Source: Gymnogyps californianus (Eukaryota; Chordata; Aves; Accipitriformes; Cathartidae). From it: a DNA stretch of 64,000 bases. The translations under genes and the position numbers were made by a program. Shown here piece by piece: positions 1-12,500 of this stretch (positions are counted from its first letter, which is position 1; each line of letters begins with the position of its first letter). The notes under the pieces were generated by a model. It ran no database searches. It saw only the letters and a list, made by a program, of their open reading frames with translations, and was not told where the DNA came from. The stretch spans positions 51,578,663 to 51,642,662 of the forward strand of contig NC_059500.1 in the NCBI RefSeq assembly GCF_018139145.2, read 5' to 3'.

Positions 1-1780
1 GTAACAGGTTTCCAAAATAAAGATAAGGTGGCTTCAAGGAATGCAGAAATGCCCTTATTCCCATGCAGTACCTCAGGTTTACGTTCCTGGATTACTTGGC
101 ATTAAATCAAGATGGTGTCGTCTTACTAGTAATTTTTACCAGTCCATTTGTGTTTCTTTTGCCAATGGGGCTGATTCTTGTTTTTATTTTAGCCTTCAGC
201 TGAAAAGTTCAAACCAGCTCTTTGAGCATTGCTGGTGTGTCAACTTTGAAGGTTGTTTACTGATGTTGAGGTCAACACTGCCCAAGCAGAAAATGAGAGA
301 GCTTGTACTGGTGTTGAATGTCCTGTTATTGCTAAGAAAACCTTTTCTAGGCTATCATTCAAATTTTCCCATTAGTGTTAGATTTACTTAGAATGAAAGA
401 AAAAATGAAAGACCTCAAAAATGTGGCTAACTCATAAAGTGATTATTAATTCAAAATATGGTATAGGGGATATAATATGATCAAGGGAATGCATTCCTTG
501 TTCATAAATGCAGAAGAGCCTTAAATTGATTTATGGTGTGGTTCTCTAAAGATAATGAAATGTGGAGTTTGGCACATAGTGTATTTCTCAGGGTTATTGT
601 TAGTAAGTATGTATATATCTAGTAAGTAAGATATAGACTCACTCATAATTTAAATATCAAATTAACATTGTCCTTGGCTAGATCTCACTTACTCCAAAAA
701 CTATATTTTTTCTCAAAATCTCTTTTTTGTTAAAATGGCATTTCAGCTTTATGCTTGGCCGATATTTTGAATGAAAATGTACTTTATTTGGAGGCTTATT
801 TTATGTTTGTTACTTTTCCCATTTTGGAGCTTTTCTTTTTGACCATGAATATACCTTCTAAAGAGAGAATAGAATATGTGTTAAAATATTTTTATGACTG
901 TCTCATACAACTTATAATTTCAGTGTGTGCTAAAATCACATGAAAGGTTTTTTTTTTCCGCCTAGCCTTTAAGTGTTTTAATAATCATACGCTGTGGTGC
1001 ATTTTATACTGTATTTCATCTCATCATCTATATTGTCAGCATTAAATTTAGGGAGACTGACTGTCCTCTCTGTTTTCTATTCTTCCTGGGCATCCACAGT
1101 GAAATAATTCAATATCTCACTAAAGTTTTCGTTCCAGAATTATTCAGTCTCAAAAGCTCGTGTTAAGTCTCAATGAGATTTTAAGTTATACTTTCTTTGC
1201 AGGAGTAATGTATCAAACTGGTACACAAGCTACCTGCAAGTGTATCCCTTCACGGATGTCTCTTTATGCCTAATATGGTGAACAAAGCCCGTGTGGTCAT
1301 CTTGTAAAAGCTAATCATATATTCTGTTATGAAAAACATACTTATATGATTCGGCCAATCCAATTTTATTTAGAACTCTTTCCAAAAATCTTTCTGATTT
1401 TGAGAACATAATTTTCCCCTATTTGGGAAAGCCAAAGTTTCAGATTCAGAGAGGCAGAGATTCAGAAACAGGCAAAGGCTTGAGGAGTGCTGGGCATGTG
1501 GATACAGTGAGCCTACACACAGTTTACCAGCCGAAACCCTCACTGAAAATTCAAATTCCCTTGGAAGCGATGCTCAAATAATCCCTCAGCTACAAATTTG
1601 GAAGAGTAGAAACAGCTATGTAACGTTTCCAGCAACGTATGTAATGTGAAGGAAGTTATGCTATTGAAATTGTGCAACTTGTGTAAAATGTTTTAACAGA
1701 AACCTTCCAAAAAAGAAAAAAAAAAAAAAGTGCTGGAGTGACTTTCCACATATGAGTCAAGGTTTAGAGTATCAATGTAG
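1..1780. other. AT-rich single-copy stretch, no gene seen
   Basis: No recognisable exon, RNA gene or interspersed repeat. The longest open frame, 116 codons at 41-391, matches no family I know and is of a length expected by chance. A run of 14 A lies at 1716-1729, just upstream of the first LTR. Confidence 0.6.
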
Positions 1781-1785
1781 TCATG

Positions 1786-2375
1786 TGCTGTGGTTTAACC
1801 CCAGCCAGCAGGTAAGTATCATGCAGCCGCTTCCCCCTCCCCCCTCCCAGTAGGATGGGGAGGAGGATCCGAAAAAAAAAGGTAAAACTCATGGGTTGAG
1901 ATAAGAACAGTTTAATAGCTACAGTAAAATATAATACTAACTAAGAATAATAATAATATAATAAGTGTAATGAAAAGGAATATAACAAAAAAAGAGAGAA
2001 ATAAAACCCAAGAAAAGACAAGTAATGCACAATGCAATTGCTCACTACCTGCTGACCGATGCCGGAGCAGCGATTCGCCCCTTCCGGCCAACTCCCCCCC
2101 GTTTATATCCTGAGCGTGACGTCCTATGGTATGGAATATCCCTTTGACTAGTTCGGGTCAGCTGCCCTGGCTATGCTCCCTCCCAGCTCCTTGCACACCT
2201 GCTTGCTGGCAGAGCATGGGAAACTGAAAAAAATCCTTAACTTAAGATTAGCACTACTTAGCAACAACTAAAACATCAGAGTGTTATCAACGTAATTCTC
2301 ACACTAAATCCAAAACACAGCACTATACCAGCTACTAAAAAGAAAATTAACTCCATCCCAGCCGAAACCAAGACA
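1786..2375 (-). mobile_element. Solo LTR 1, ERVL-like endogenous retrovirus (short family)
   Basis: A 590-bp LTR beginning TGCTGTGG and ending AGACA on the plus strand. It is flanked by a perfect 5-bp target duplication, TCATG, at 1781-1785 and 2376-2380. No gag, pol or env sequence is attached, so it is a solo LTR left by recombination between the two ends of a provirus. Sense is inferred as minus because, read that way, a TATA-like box (complement of 2102-2107) precedes an ATTAAA poly(A) signal (complement of 1911-1916). A CRE-like TGACGTCC at 2117-2124 lies just upstream of the TATA box in that reading. The family assignment rests on the 5-bp duplication and TG...CA ends; I cannot give a library name. 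Confidence 0.9.
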
Positions 2376-5300
2376 TCATGAAATAAATGTTTTGCAGATT
2401 TGGATCTTGCCTTAAGTGCTTTTGAAAATGTTACTTTGGAAGCAAGACTTAAGTGACATTAGTGTTAGATCTCTGTTCCCATTTCATGTTTTCTGTCAGT
2501 ATAAATTTTGTCTAATTCTGTGGAGTTACGTTAGTATGAAATTGGTATTAGTGGAAAGAAACCAGGTTTTAGTCCCAAATTTAAATGTAAAGTTTCCATG
2601 CAGTGCTGAGCTTCTGACTTTAAATTGCCAATCTGAATTATGTGTTACATATTATGCAAAGAGAAAAGGTAAAGGAAATATAATGATAAATGTAATAGTT
2701 GCCGTCCATCTCATTGTTGTCAAGGGCTGGAGGAAAACGGTGACTACTTACTGGCCACTGACACTGATATTTAACAAGGCAATAAAAAAATCTGTCTGCA
2801 GAATCCCTTTTCTTTCTCTGCTCTTGAAATACGTTTTTTCAATATGGGAGTATAGATGCCTTTTTGCCTGCCTATCAGTAGCATAAAATGTGTTTTTTAT
2901 TATTGTTAAATGGCGTACATGCAGTTTGAACAACAGCATGCAAATAAATAGGAAGGATTGAAATACGATGTAGCAGCAACTAGTTTTGACTTTTTCTAAT
3001 AAACTACCCATAAATCACAGGATATTTTCTTTGTACAAATGGGAAAATAGGCATTTGAAATAGATTTTCTGTGAAGAAATTCAAGAATTACCATGATGAA
3101 GTGAAGAGAAACTAGTATACCCTTTGATCCCCCTCCCTTCTTTGCCTGAGCTGATGTTTGGACTGAAATCCAGTATTCAACGTTAAAGCAGCAATCTGCA
3201 GCAGAGTGGATGAATTTGTGATAAATTGTCCCTTGAGGTTTATAAAACATATCCTCTATAAAACCAGCCACAGTATGTTTCTCTACATTAGTCAGTTTCT
3301 GACATTCAGGCTGCTGAAGCTTCTAGGCCAGTCCTGGTATCTGCCATCCCAAAGCTGTAAACAACTCTTTGTTTATAGCAGCAGTGCTCATACATCCATT
3401 TCAAGGTTTTGCAGCGATAAAAGGCTGACTGCCTACATAAACTGGAGTGGGCTGCAGTGTTGTTATTTTGTTTATTGCTCTTTTACTGCAGTGGTCAAAT
3501 AGTTCCTCTGAGACTAGACACTGGTACTCTGCCATCTGTACAGTCGGTGTTAGACAACTTGTGTCAACTAAACAAACCACTATGACAAACAATTATAATG
3601 AGCATACTAATTAAATAAAATGTTGCCGTATTAAATTGTGGGGGAAATGTGGAAGATTAATAGCAAATTAAGAAGAACTTGTCAGTTGCCTTTTAATGGG
3701 TAATGACAGTAGCCCCTAGAGAGGTTTTGATTATATTAACGCTTCTTCATTTCTTTAATCTGCACTATTGTTACAATTCATGTTATTTTATTACAGTGAG
3801 AGAATAAAGGTTTACTACTTAAGAGGGATAGGAGATTTTTGCTATGTCTCCCTGGCGTTAAGAGTTGTCAGTTTAGAACAGAACTATAAAATTTTGAAGT
3901 TTGTGTACCATTCATTCCCACAAAATTCACTGTTACAGTCAGTGTTTTCTCCTTTCTTCATAAGGCTCAGAAGTTTCTTTGATTATTAAGAAAATACTGA
4001 CTTTTTTTCTGTTTCTTGAAGTTGACTTTTCCTTTGAAAAATCATAATGTTAATTAATGGAAAGCCAAATAAGGCATGACATCTGTAATTTAAAACAAAC
4101 AAAAGTGATATAGGTGTACCCCAAATCTGAAAAGCTGTTGCGATTTCTTATCCATAAGCTCTGATTTTTTAATCAGCTCAATATGCCTTACATTCCTGCT
4201 GTCTTACGTCAAAATCTTGAAGGAATTTCCTCAAATGATTATTCCTTGTTTTGCTGATCATGTTTCAAGTCACTCAGCACTTTCACATTAAAAAAGTATG
4301 CTTAATTTGTTTTAAATAAGACCAGGTTCTCACACCACTGAGGAAGCAGCGAATCACATGGGAATGTAACGGACACCTGGAAATAAGCGTTTTTAATTGA
4401 TCAGTTCAGAATCTATCTTTAGCTTCAGTAGGAAGCCTTTAGCTACAAACTGTTATCATTGTTAAAGGAAAATGGGGAGAAAATGGAGAATGGGATCATC
4501 TTTTCCTGTTACTTGAGTAGCTACATTATAAAAATTGTGAGCCTGACAGACTATTTCTCCAATTAAGCCTAGGTTTATTGTAGGTAAAGTAATTATGGGG
4601 ATATCCCATGGCTTAATCCTGACTGGTTTTGATACCATGGTGTTAAACTCAAAGCTCCCTGACCAGCATTTTCTGGTAATAAGGCAAAAGGCTGGCTGCT
4701 TTGAACTCAACCTTAATGAAGAGCTGTTACAAAAATTGAACTCTTGTTGAGCACATTAAAGGTCTTGCTTAATAAAAATCTTTAGGGAGCATACCCAGGA
4801 CTTTTAATCTGCCACGAAAACATTGTAGACTGAAGTGTGTAACTCTTTTCCAAGCACAGAATTTTGACGTTTTTTTTAAGTGTAGATAAAAGTAATGAAT
4901 ACACTTTTCGTGGTTACTGTGAAGTGGATTATCTTTTTTGGTTTAATTAAATTGGAGCAGATGCCTAGAAAGGTAATACGCATTTGTTAGTAATAAATAA
5001 CATTTACTATCTACCACAAAGAAATGATACTTAAGTATTTTCACTGTTAAATAAATCGTAAACAAAGGATTTGTCTCTTCCCAGGTATAAAGACTGTAGG
5101 AATAAGGGAATTGCTGGCTTCAAGAAATTGAGATGAACAGTACTACTTCTCTCTCCCTAGGGAGAGTGAGGTAAAATGAATTGAAATAAAAAGCTGTGAT
5201 AAAATCCTCTGAGAACACACTAGTACATAAAAAAGGGGGGTCATGATACTCACAATGGATGCTGATTATTTAGATTAAATGAAGATGGCATAAATGTAAA

Positions 5301-5928
5301 CCTAAACAGTTTGTTTTGCAGTGGACTTAGGAAGATGTTGGCAGTTAGCTAGACAAGGAAGACTATGGTCATGTAGCTGAGGCACTGGATGGGAAATCAG
5401 GAGACCTTGCTTCAACTGCAAATTTCACAAAAATTTCTCTGTAATATGATGTAAGGTACTTAAACTCAGATATGCAAACACTCTGCCTTGCACTGAAATC
5501 AAACGCCCCTTGAGTCCGTGGGTGTTAGATTGTCTGTTTGCATCGTAAGATTGTGACAATGGTGGGGAAAGATTCAATCTCATGACATACATGTATGGTA
5601 TCCAGTAAAATGAGACATCATTCTTATTGCTTGTGTAATGCAAATACACATTAAAATCTTGTTTGAGCTTCAGACCGAAAAAAAATATTCCAGGATTGTT
5701 TTCTGTTGTCCAGCTCTATCACTAACTTTCTCAACACATTTTACAACTGCTTTTTCATCTACTTTCTGGTTAATAATAAAAATCTATGAAAGATATTTCC
5801 ACTATATCCATGTACACGTACTAACCCCAAAGAAAGGTTTTTGTAATAGTACCTCAGAGGGAAAATGGGTCCTGACTTTGGTCGTCTTGCTGTCTTCTCA
5901 TAGAATGTGTGCAGTAATGGAAAAAATA

Positions 5929-5943
5929 ATATATATATATATA
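5929..5943. repeat. (AT)n microsatellite
   Basis: About 7.5 perfect AT dinucleotide units in AT-rich single-copy DNA. Confidence 0.9.
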
Positions 5944-6194
5944 CGTACTTTCATAATCATCAGAGCCCTGAATTATTGTGCTTGGAGGAACTAATGCACC
6001 TGTCCTCCTGGGTGGAAAAACGGAGAGTTTTTGTCCATTTAAAATGCTAACATTTACCATCCTTTTCTCTTGGCAGTACATGGTGTGTACTTAGAAGCAT
6101 GACTGAAAGGTCTTGCTGGAGCCCTTCTATGATGACCTTCTGAAGTCAAAGTTTTACCTCTTTTCAACAGTGCAGCCATCCCTGACTTACGCTT

Positions 6195-6210
6195 AAAAAA
6201 AAAAAAAAAA
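6195..6210. repeat. Poly(A) run, 16 A
   Basis: Uninterrupted homopolymer. I see no retroposed sequence directly upstream, so it need not be a retroposon tail. Confidence 0.85.
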
Positions 6211-8315
6211 GCTTTATTACGTAGTGTCATCAGATGCTCTCTACAAACAAATTATAGTAGATATACAAGTGTTTGTATGTATGGGGGACGCTTGTGCATG
6301 CATGCAAATCTGTCTACCTGACAAAAAAATATGCCTGAAAAAAATAGCATTACATGTTTTTCTTAGTAATTCTACCTTTCGTGGATTTAAAGATTCTGTA
6401 GTTGACACTTGTATCAAAGGGTTAAGGTCATCTTTGTTGTCAGGAGGATGGATGACTTCATTATGACTGCAGTGCATGACTGAGAAAAAAAAGGGTGAAG
6501 TGGGAACAGTCACAGAGTTGCTGAGCTAAGAGGCTAAGTGCTGCTTTGGACAGCTGATTTGTCATTTATACCTAATATATCATAGCAAGCAGGAAACATG
6601 CACGCTTTCTGGAGAACCCTAGCAGAAAAGGCAGATGTTAACGAAGTAAACCCAGTTGTTAATGTGCAGTGGTAAACTGTAGCAATTACAGCATGATCCA
6701 TGAGAGGTGATACAGTTGTTTGGTTGTAATGCCTCATTCAGTGAGGAATACAAGTTTATATATCGTATATAATACTAACAGTACTAATTCTATCTATATT
6801 GAATTAAGTAACACAAAAAATTTTTTTCTCTCTCTTTTGCCTTACAGTGAGATTTTGATAAACTACATTACATTTCATTAATTGTTCATGATCCATAGAG
6901 CAGGTGTTTCTCACTAGGAGGGGATATTTACTAAAAAAAAGAAGATCCTAGACCTGTTGTTCATGATGTGATGTAATTTATGGACACAACTTAAAGCATC
7001 AAAAATATTTTAAAAGTATAGATTCAATTTCTGTCTGCATAAACTCCTACACTATGGATGTATGGCATTTCAGCAAGTTGGTTTTTATTATGTATTTTTC
7101 CTTTATAACCATTAACTCTCATTTTATTTAACTGGGCTATCTTGGCCTACATCATACAGCTTTTTAAATTGTCCCAAAAGCCTCTTCTGTACCTCTTCTG
7201 TTCTCTGTAGTCTTTTCATATTCATGCAAAGCAGATGTAAAACATTACCATTTTGATTTGGCAGAGAATCATTCTTAGTCTATTCAGCAGGTGTAAAAGT
7301 GCACAGTACAATGGAAAATTAGATTATGATATCACCCGTGGTCCTCTTTAACTTGAACTCAATTGACATTGCTGTATGTTTTTTCTGAATACTGACAGAA
7401 GTCCCTGTTGCTTTTCTGTAGCTAGTAATCTCTGTCAGTGCTATGGAGACCATTAATACTAGTCTAAAATGTAGACTATTTCTTTATCAATTCTAAATAA
7501 AGTTTTTTGTGTTTTCATTACTGTGGTTAAAAATGCAAAAAATGAAGGCTCCATAGTCAAATTAAATCATCCACTTTGTGAATACTTGATAACAAATAAT
7601 TTAATTAGATTACTTCATTCGTTCATGCATAATCAGGACTGTCATTGAACTATTTAATTTGCTTCGACATATAAATTCTGCATTATATCCATATGTAAAT
7701 AATTTTCTTTATGGGTAAATGTATGTGCCCTTAAAATACAATGCAAATAATCAATAGAATTATGTATACAGAGGATCAACAGGTGTACTTGATCGTGACC
7801 TGTAATAAAAAGTTGGAAATTTAATATATAATATTTTATTCTGCAATTTTCAGTTAACTATACTCTTCAAAGCATGGTTTACATGAAAAATGTTAGACAA
7901 CCACAGATGATGTAGGGACAATCTTGATCTCTTGGCTAGGTTAACATATCCATCATAGCACCTATTTTTAAACTGATTGAACAGTAAACTGGTGTTTCTA
8001 TGGTTACACTGATCTTTTTGACTCCAGAAGTATAATCTATTATATTACTGAATATAATAACAATAACAATATGCATGCTTTGAAAACTTTACCCTTTTCA
8101 CAATTAAAAACATAAAAATTGAATCTCTTCCATCATGTATTTGTCTACGTAGGTGCCACAACTAACTCTCTTTTCTTCTAGTAGGGAGGAAAGTTGTTCA
8201 CGGGATCTTTCACTAGTCTTGAGGTGGTACCAAAGGTCCATGTGATGGCCTGTCTGGAACCAGAGTTCTCCTGTTTTTTTCATTTGGCAGTTTTCAATAT
8301 GTTTCCTTATAATAG

Positions 8316-8907
8316 TGTCGTGGTTTAACCCCAGTCAGCAACTAAGCACCACGCAGCCGCTTCCTCCTCCCCTCTCCCAGTGCGGTGAGGAGGAGGAAAG
8401 GAAAAAAAAGTAAAACTCGCGGGTTGAGATAAGAACAGTTTAATAACTAAAGTAAAATATAATACTAACAATAGTAATAATGAAATAATAATAATAATAG
8501 TAATGAAAAGCAATATAACAAAAAAAGGAAGGGGGGGGGGGGGGGGGGAAACCAGTGATGCACAATGCAGTTGCTCACCACCCGCTGACCGATGCCAGAG
8601 CTGCGATCCGCCCTTCCCAGCCAACTCCCCCTGTTTATATACTTACTGGGCATGACGTTCCATGGTATGGAATACCCCTTTGGCTAGTTTGGGTCAGCTG
8701 TCCTGGCTATGCTCCCTCCCAGCTTCTTGCACACCTGCTTGCTGGCAGAGCATGGGAAACTGAAAAGTCCTTGGCTTAAGATAAGCACTACTTAGCAACA
8801 ACTAAAACATCAGTGTGTTATCAACATCATTCTCACACTAAATCCAAAACACAGCACTGTACCAGCTACTAAGAAGAGAGTTAACTGTCCCAGCCAAAAC
8901 CAGGACA
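8316..8907 (-). mobile_element. Solo LTR 2, ERVL-like (short family)
   Basis: A 592-bp LTR beginning TGTCGTGG and ending AGGACA on the plus strand, with a perfect 5-bp target duplication AATAG at 8311-8315 and 8908-8912. It belongs to the same subfamily as the LTRs at 1786 and 57641, sharing an ATAAGAACAGTTTAATA segment followed by a TAA-rich stretch. In the inferred minus sense the TATA-like box is the complement of 8634-8641 and the ATTAAA signal the complement of 8439-8444. An 18-base G run (8531-8548) sits inside it and is not present in the other copies. No internal retroviral region is attached. Confidence 0.92.
8531..8548. repeat. 18-base G homopolymer inside solo LTR 2
   Basis: Eighteen uninterrupted G on the plus strand, read as C in LTR sense. 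The matching place in the other family members is a variable A-, T- or AG-rich stretch, so the run expanded in this copy. In a real assembly a run this long may also be mis-sized by sequencing. Confidence 0.9.
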
Positions 8908-8980
8908 AATAGCTTGTACGATAAGGAACATAAGAACTGTGCTCTTAATCCTGAAATATATATACATAGAAAATACATAC

Positions 8981-9585
8981 AATAGAATCATAGAACAATT
9001 TAGGTTGGCAGCTACCTCTGGAAGTCATCTAGGCCAAAGTAGCTCAGCTAGGCTGGGTTGCTCATGACTTTGTCTAGTAAAGTTCTGAGTATCTCCAAGT
9101 ATGGAGTTCTCACAACCTCTTTGGGGAGCTCGTCCGTGTACTTCACCACCCTCACAGTGAAAAAAACACATAACTTTAATCAGAAATGTTTTATTTCAAC
9201 TTGTAATTCTTGCTTGTCATCCTGTAACTGTGAACCTCTGAGAAGAGTGTGCCTCCGTATTTTCTTTTGTGTTGGGTATCAATAAGATCCCCCAAAGCGA
9301 TCCCTTCCCAGGCTGAACACACCCAGCTCCCACAGCCTCTCCTTGGACAACCAGTGCTCGAGCTCCCAATCACCTTGATGGCCTCCATGGGACCCGCACT
9401 GGTACATCAGTGTCTGTCCTGTACAGGAGAGACCTAGTTTGGGCACAGCGCTCAAGTGCATCTCATGGGTCCCAGACAGTGGGGCAGGATCCCTTTCTGG
9501 ACCTTCTGGTTGCACTCTGCTCGTGTAGCCTTAGACATGGGAGGCTTCACTGCTGCCTAGGGGACACTGCTGCCTCATGGCCAAC
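8981..9585 (-). mobile_element. CR1 LINE, 3' part, split by an LTR
   Basis: Reverse-complement CR1. The 3' terminal repeat appears as AATAGAATCATAGAAC, followed by the usual antisense landmarks: GGTTGG, a GGAGCTCGTCC...ACCACCCTCAC segment, AATAAGATCCCCC, CAGGCTGAACACACCCAGCTC and GCCTCATGGCCAAC. It is much diverged from the consensus and has no open frame. It is interrupted at 9585 and resumes at 10570 beyond the inserted LTR. CR1 moves by target-primed reverse transcription and is usually 5' truncated, as here. Confidence 0.85.
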
Positions 9586-10569
9586 TGTCGTGGTTTAAGC
9601 CCAGCCAGCAACAGAGCACCACGCAGCCGCTCGCTCAGTCCTCCCCCCGACAGGATGGGGAGGAGAAAATACAACAAAAGGCTTAAGGGTCCAGACAAGG
9701 ACAGGGAGGGATCACTCACCAATTATGGTCACAGGCAAAACAGACTCGATTTGGGGAAAAATAAATCAATTTAATTTGTTAGCAATCAAATCAGAGTAGG
9801 ATGAGGAGAAATAGAACCATATCTTAAAAACACACCTTCTCCCCACCCCTCCCTTCTTCCTGGGCTCAGCTTTGCTCCCAATTCCTCTACCTCCTCCCCC
9901 ACCAGCAGCACAGGGGGGCAGGAATGGGGGTTGCCATCAGTTTGTTCCATGTTGTCTTTGCCACTCCTTCCTCCTCGGGGAGGGGACTCCTCACACTCTT
10001 CCCTTGCTCTAGCATGGGGTCCCTCCCACGGGGGTCAGCCCTCCACGAGCTTCTCCAAGGCGAGTCCTTTCCATGGGCTGCAGTCCTCCATGAACTGCTC
10101 CAGTGTGGGCTTTCCCACAAAGTCACGGCCTTCTCCGGGCCCAGCCACCTGCTCCAGCATGGGGTCCTCCATGGGCTACAGGGGAATCTCTGCTCTGCCG
10201 TTAACCCTTCATGGGCTGCAGGTGCACAGCCTGCCATGTCACCATGGGCTGCAGGGGAATCTCTGCTCTGGCGCACCTCCTACCTCTCCTCCTTCACTGA
10301 CCTCAGGGTCTGCACAGTTGTTTCTCTCACATCCCACTCCTGTCTTTGCTGTAGCTCTTCTTCTTCCTCCTCCATCTTCTTCTCCCTCCACCCTCTTTCT
10401 CAGTAGTCTTTCCCCCTTCTTAAATATGCTTTCACAGAGGTGCTGCCACCATTGCTGATGGGCTTGGCCTCGGCCAGAGGCGGGTCCGAGTTGGAGCTGA
10501 GGAAGCTTCTAGCAGCTTCTCACAGGAGCCACCCCTGTAGCCCCTCCCCTGCTACGCAAACCCAACACA
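9586..10569 (-). mobile_element. Solo LTR 3, long ERVL-like family, inserted in a CR1
   Basis: A 984-bp LTR from TGTCGTGGTTTAAGCC to GCAAACCCAACACA on the plus strand. The flanks CCAAC (9581-9585) and CCGAC (10570-10574) are a 5-bp target duplication with one mismatch. Its first 50 or so bases resemble the short LTR family, but the rest is different and GC-rich. In the inferred minus sense it starts TGTGTTGGGTTTGC, has a TATTTAAG box (complement of 10419-10426) and an ATTAAA signal (complement of 9770-9775). Related short units are repeated inside it; one near-identical 27-bp pair lies at 10171-10197 and 10244-10270. The overlapping open frames here (129 to 175 codons on both strands) look like by-products of this composition rather than genes. 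Confidence 0.88.
10171..10270. repeat. Internal direct repeat of the long LTR
   Basis: Two 27-bp copies starting ATGGGCT and ending TCTCTGCTCTG lie at 10171-10197 and 10244-10270 and differ at one base. Looser copies of the CTGCTCCAGCATGGG / CATGGGCTGCAG units extend upstream to about 10000, giving a degenerate tandem array within the LTR. Confidence 0.75.
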
Positions 10570-10665
10570 CCGACCTCGTGTCCCCTGGTGTCTGCAGAGC
10601 TGTTGCTAACGAGTCACTATCCAGGCTGCGTTGTTGCTTGGGACTGCACGTTGCATTTTGGACCT
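10570..10665 (-). mobile_element. CR1 LINE, 5' continuation beyond the inserted LTR
   Basis: Continues the CR1 broken at 9585. The segments TCGTGTCCCCTGGTGTCTGC and GCAGAGCTGTTGC, and the stretch ending TGCACGTTGCATTTTGG, match the antisense CR1 order that follows GGCCAAC in other copies. The 5' edge near 10665 is approximate. Confidence 0.75.
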
Positions 10666-10669
10666 TCAA

Positions 10670-12500
10670 ACAAAAACTTCGCCTTTCAGTTGGAGTGGAA
10701 GGAAGTTTGAATTTTTTAATTTATTTTGGTTCTTACATGCTGCATTTGTGTGGAAGAAAATACCATCCAGTTTTGTGCTGATAATCAATAAGATTTGTCA
10801 ATGAATGAATGGTTGAGCTAGTAAGGAGGGAAAATGTTTTAGAATATACATAAAATACTAAGTTCAACACTTTCAAAGGTAAAAGAAACAAAACCGGTGC
10901 AGACAATTCAAAAGGTTTAGCAAGTAATACATACTTTGGAATTTCATATCAATTAATTGCACATTGCTAACGGAAGGGCAGGATATATGTTCCACTTTAC
11001 AGCACAATCTGGAGTGTCATGCTTGTATCAGGTGTCCGAAAGGACATTGTTTCACAGTTTCTGTTTCTTCTCTCCCCCAGTGAAAACAAACAAACAAACA
11101 AAACCCCTACTGGTGTCTAGTCTAGAATAATCTGCTACAGATTTTTTTTTTGTTTTAACAGAACTAGTTAGAGAAGCATCCCATGATTGCAGGTATTGCT
11201 TTTTCTGTACACAGTGAGTAAGGCCTGGTACACAGAGAGAACAAGGAATAAAGAGCTGGCCGTGGTATTGGAATCTAAGCAGCCACAAAATTCCAAATAC
11301 ATTTGATAAAGATCCAAAATTCTGAGCAGGGTCATATAGATTTATGTTTCTTGTGTTTTGTATCTAACAATTTAATTAAAATACTGCATTTTGAGCATGG
11401 AAGTCTTAAACCTTTTGTGCATACCCCAGAAAAGCATGTCCTAGTGTAAAAGGGTAATTTTAAGAATTAAGAGGTCCTGCATCTGGAAAATGTGACTTTT
11501 CAACTCTTGTCAGGCATTCATATAAGAAACTATTAGTTGACTATAGTTGTTCTGCAAAGTGCTGGGAAAATCACTTACTTAATTACAGGAGAAATGTTCT
11601 GCTTTATCTCCAGAGTACTAGAAAAAATCTGTGCTAGTCCTGTGTGGTTTAATAGAACGTATGTGTCTATTCACAATCAATTAACAGAGGGACACACACT
11701 GGTTTCCTAATCGTACCTTGATTTGGTGTCAGTCCACAGACCTGAGGAACATGCAAGGAAGCGGTCATTTAAGTTGATTTCACCATGTGACACATGATCA
11801 CTAAGCTACTGACTTGCTTTTTCAGAGAACTTGAAAGCAAAACCAGATTTTTACAAGCGATTCATTTCTTCCCTCTTGTAAATAGTTCAGATATAAGCAC
11901 TAGCTATATTTCACTCATTTCATTCCCTGCCAGACACTCACAGATGTGATCACAACTGTATGTAAGACATACTTTTTCATTATCTCTTACTATGTTTTAC
12001 CACTTGAAATGGTTACGTCACTGTAGGAACTGAGTGGCCCAATAGGATGTATCTCAATTGACAGAATGTCTGAGTAACACTGTGCTGGCTGAGCTAATTT
12101 TCATCTTCCTGGTTTCCACATTTTTCCCCCAGAAATTTTTGTTCTGTATTGACATTTAGTTTTACAGAGTAAAATAACTTTATCTTTGGTCATTGCCTAA
12201 CTAGTAAATTCTGTGAAAGTTGAAAACACAATTGCAATCCACTGCATCCAAACATTCTTAAGTGCTACTCTCAGAAGGTACATTTCGTGCGTATTTTCTT
12301 TTGCTCCACATCTAAGGCAGCTCTGTATCAGTTTGGATCCTCATGCACTCAGGCCATTATCTGAGAAAAACATATTCTGCAGATTTATTACATGGATTAT
12401 TCCTGTGTTCTTAAGTAGTCAATCAACCTTACATACCTTCACAAGTTCAAAATGATTTTGTGTAATTCTAAATATTCTATAGCTGCATATGGATATATTA
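10670..12500. other. Single-copy stretch, no gene seen
   Basis: No recognisable exon or large repeat. An (AAAC)n tract lies at 11083-11104. Short open frames (60 to 80 codons) match nothing I know. Confidence 0.55.
11083..11104. repeat. (AAAC)n microsatellite
   Basis: Four to five AAAC units within an A-rich tract. Confidence 0.85.

Larger units (their letters stand above)
2381..8310. other. AT-rich single-copy stretch, no gene seen
   Basis: About 5.9 kb without a recognisable gene or large repeat. It holds an open frame of 156 codons (2416-2886), an (AT)n tract at 5929-5943 and a run of 16 A at 6195-6210. The part near 7550-7770 is rich in TAAT-type homeodomain core motifs and contains ATGCAAAT; see findings. 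Confidence 0.55.

Noticed and set aside
8325..8779. Open frames of 62 to 99 codons across solo LTR 2
   Set aside because: Non-coding LTR sequence; the Pro- and Leu-rich products come from the C/G run and T-rich parts.
9887..10458. Overlapping open frames of 129, 160 and 175 codons on both strands
   Set aside because: They lie wholly inside the long solo LTR, in its GC-rich internally repeated part. Open frames in several phases on both strands are expected there, and no retroviral or host domain is seen.
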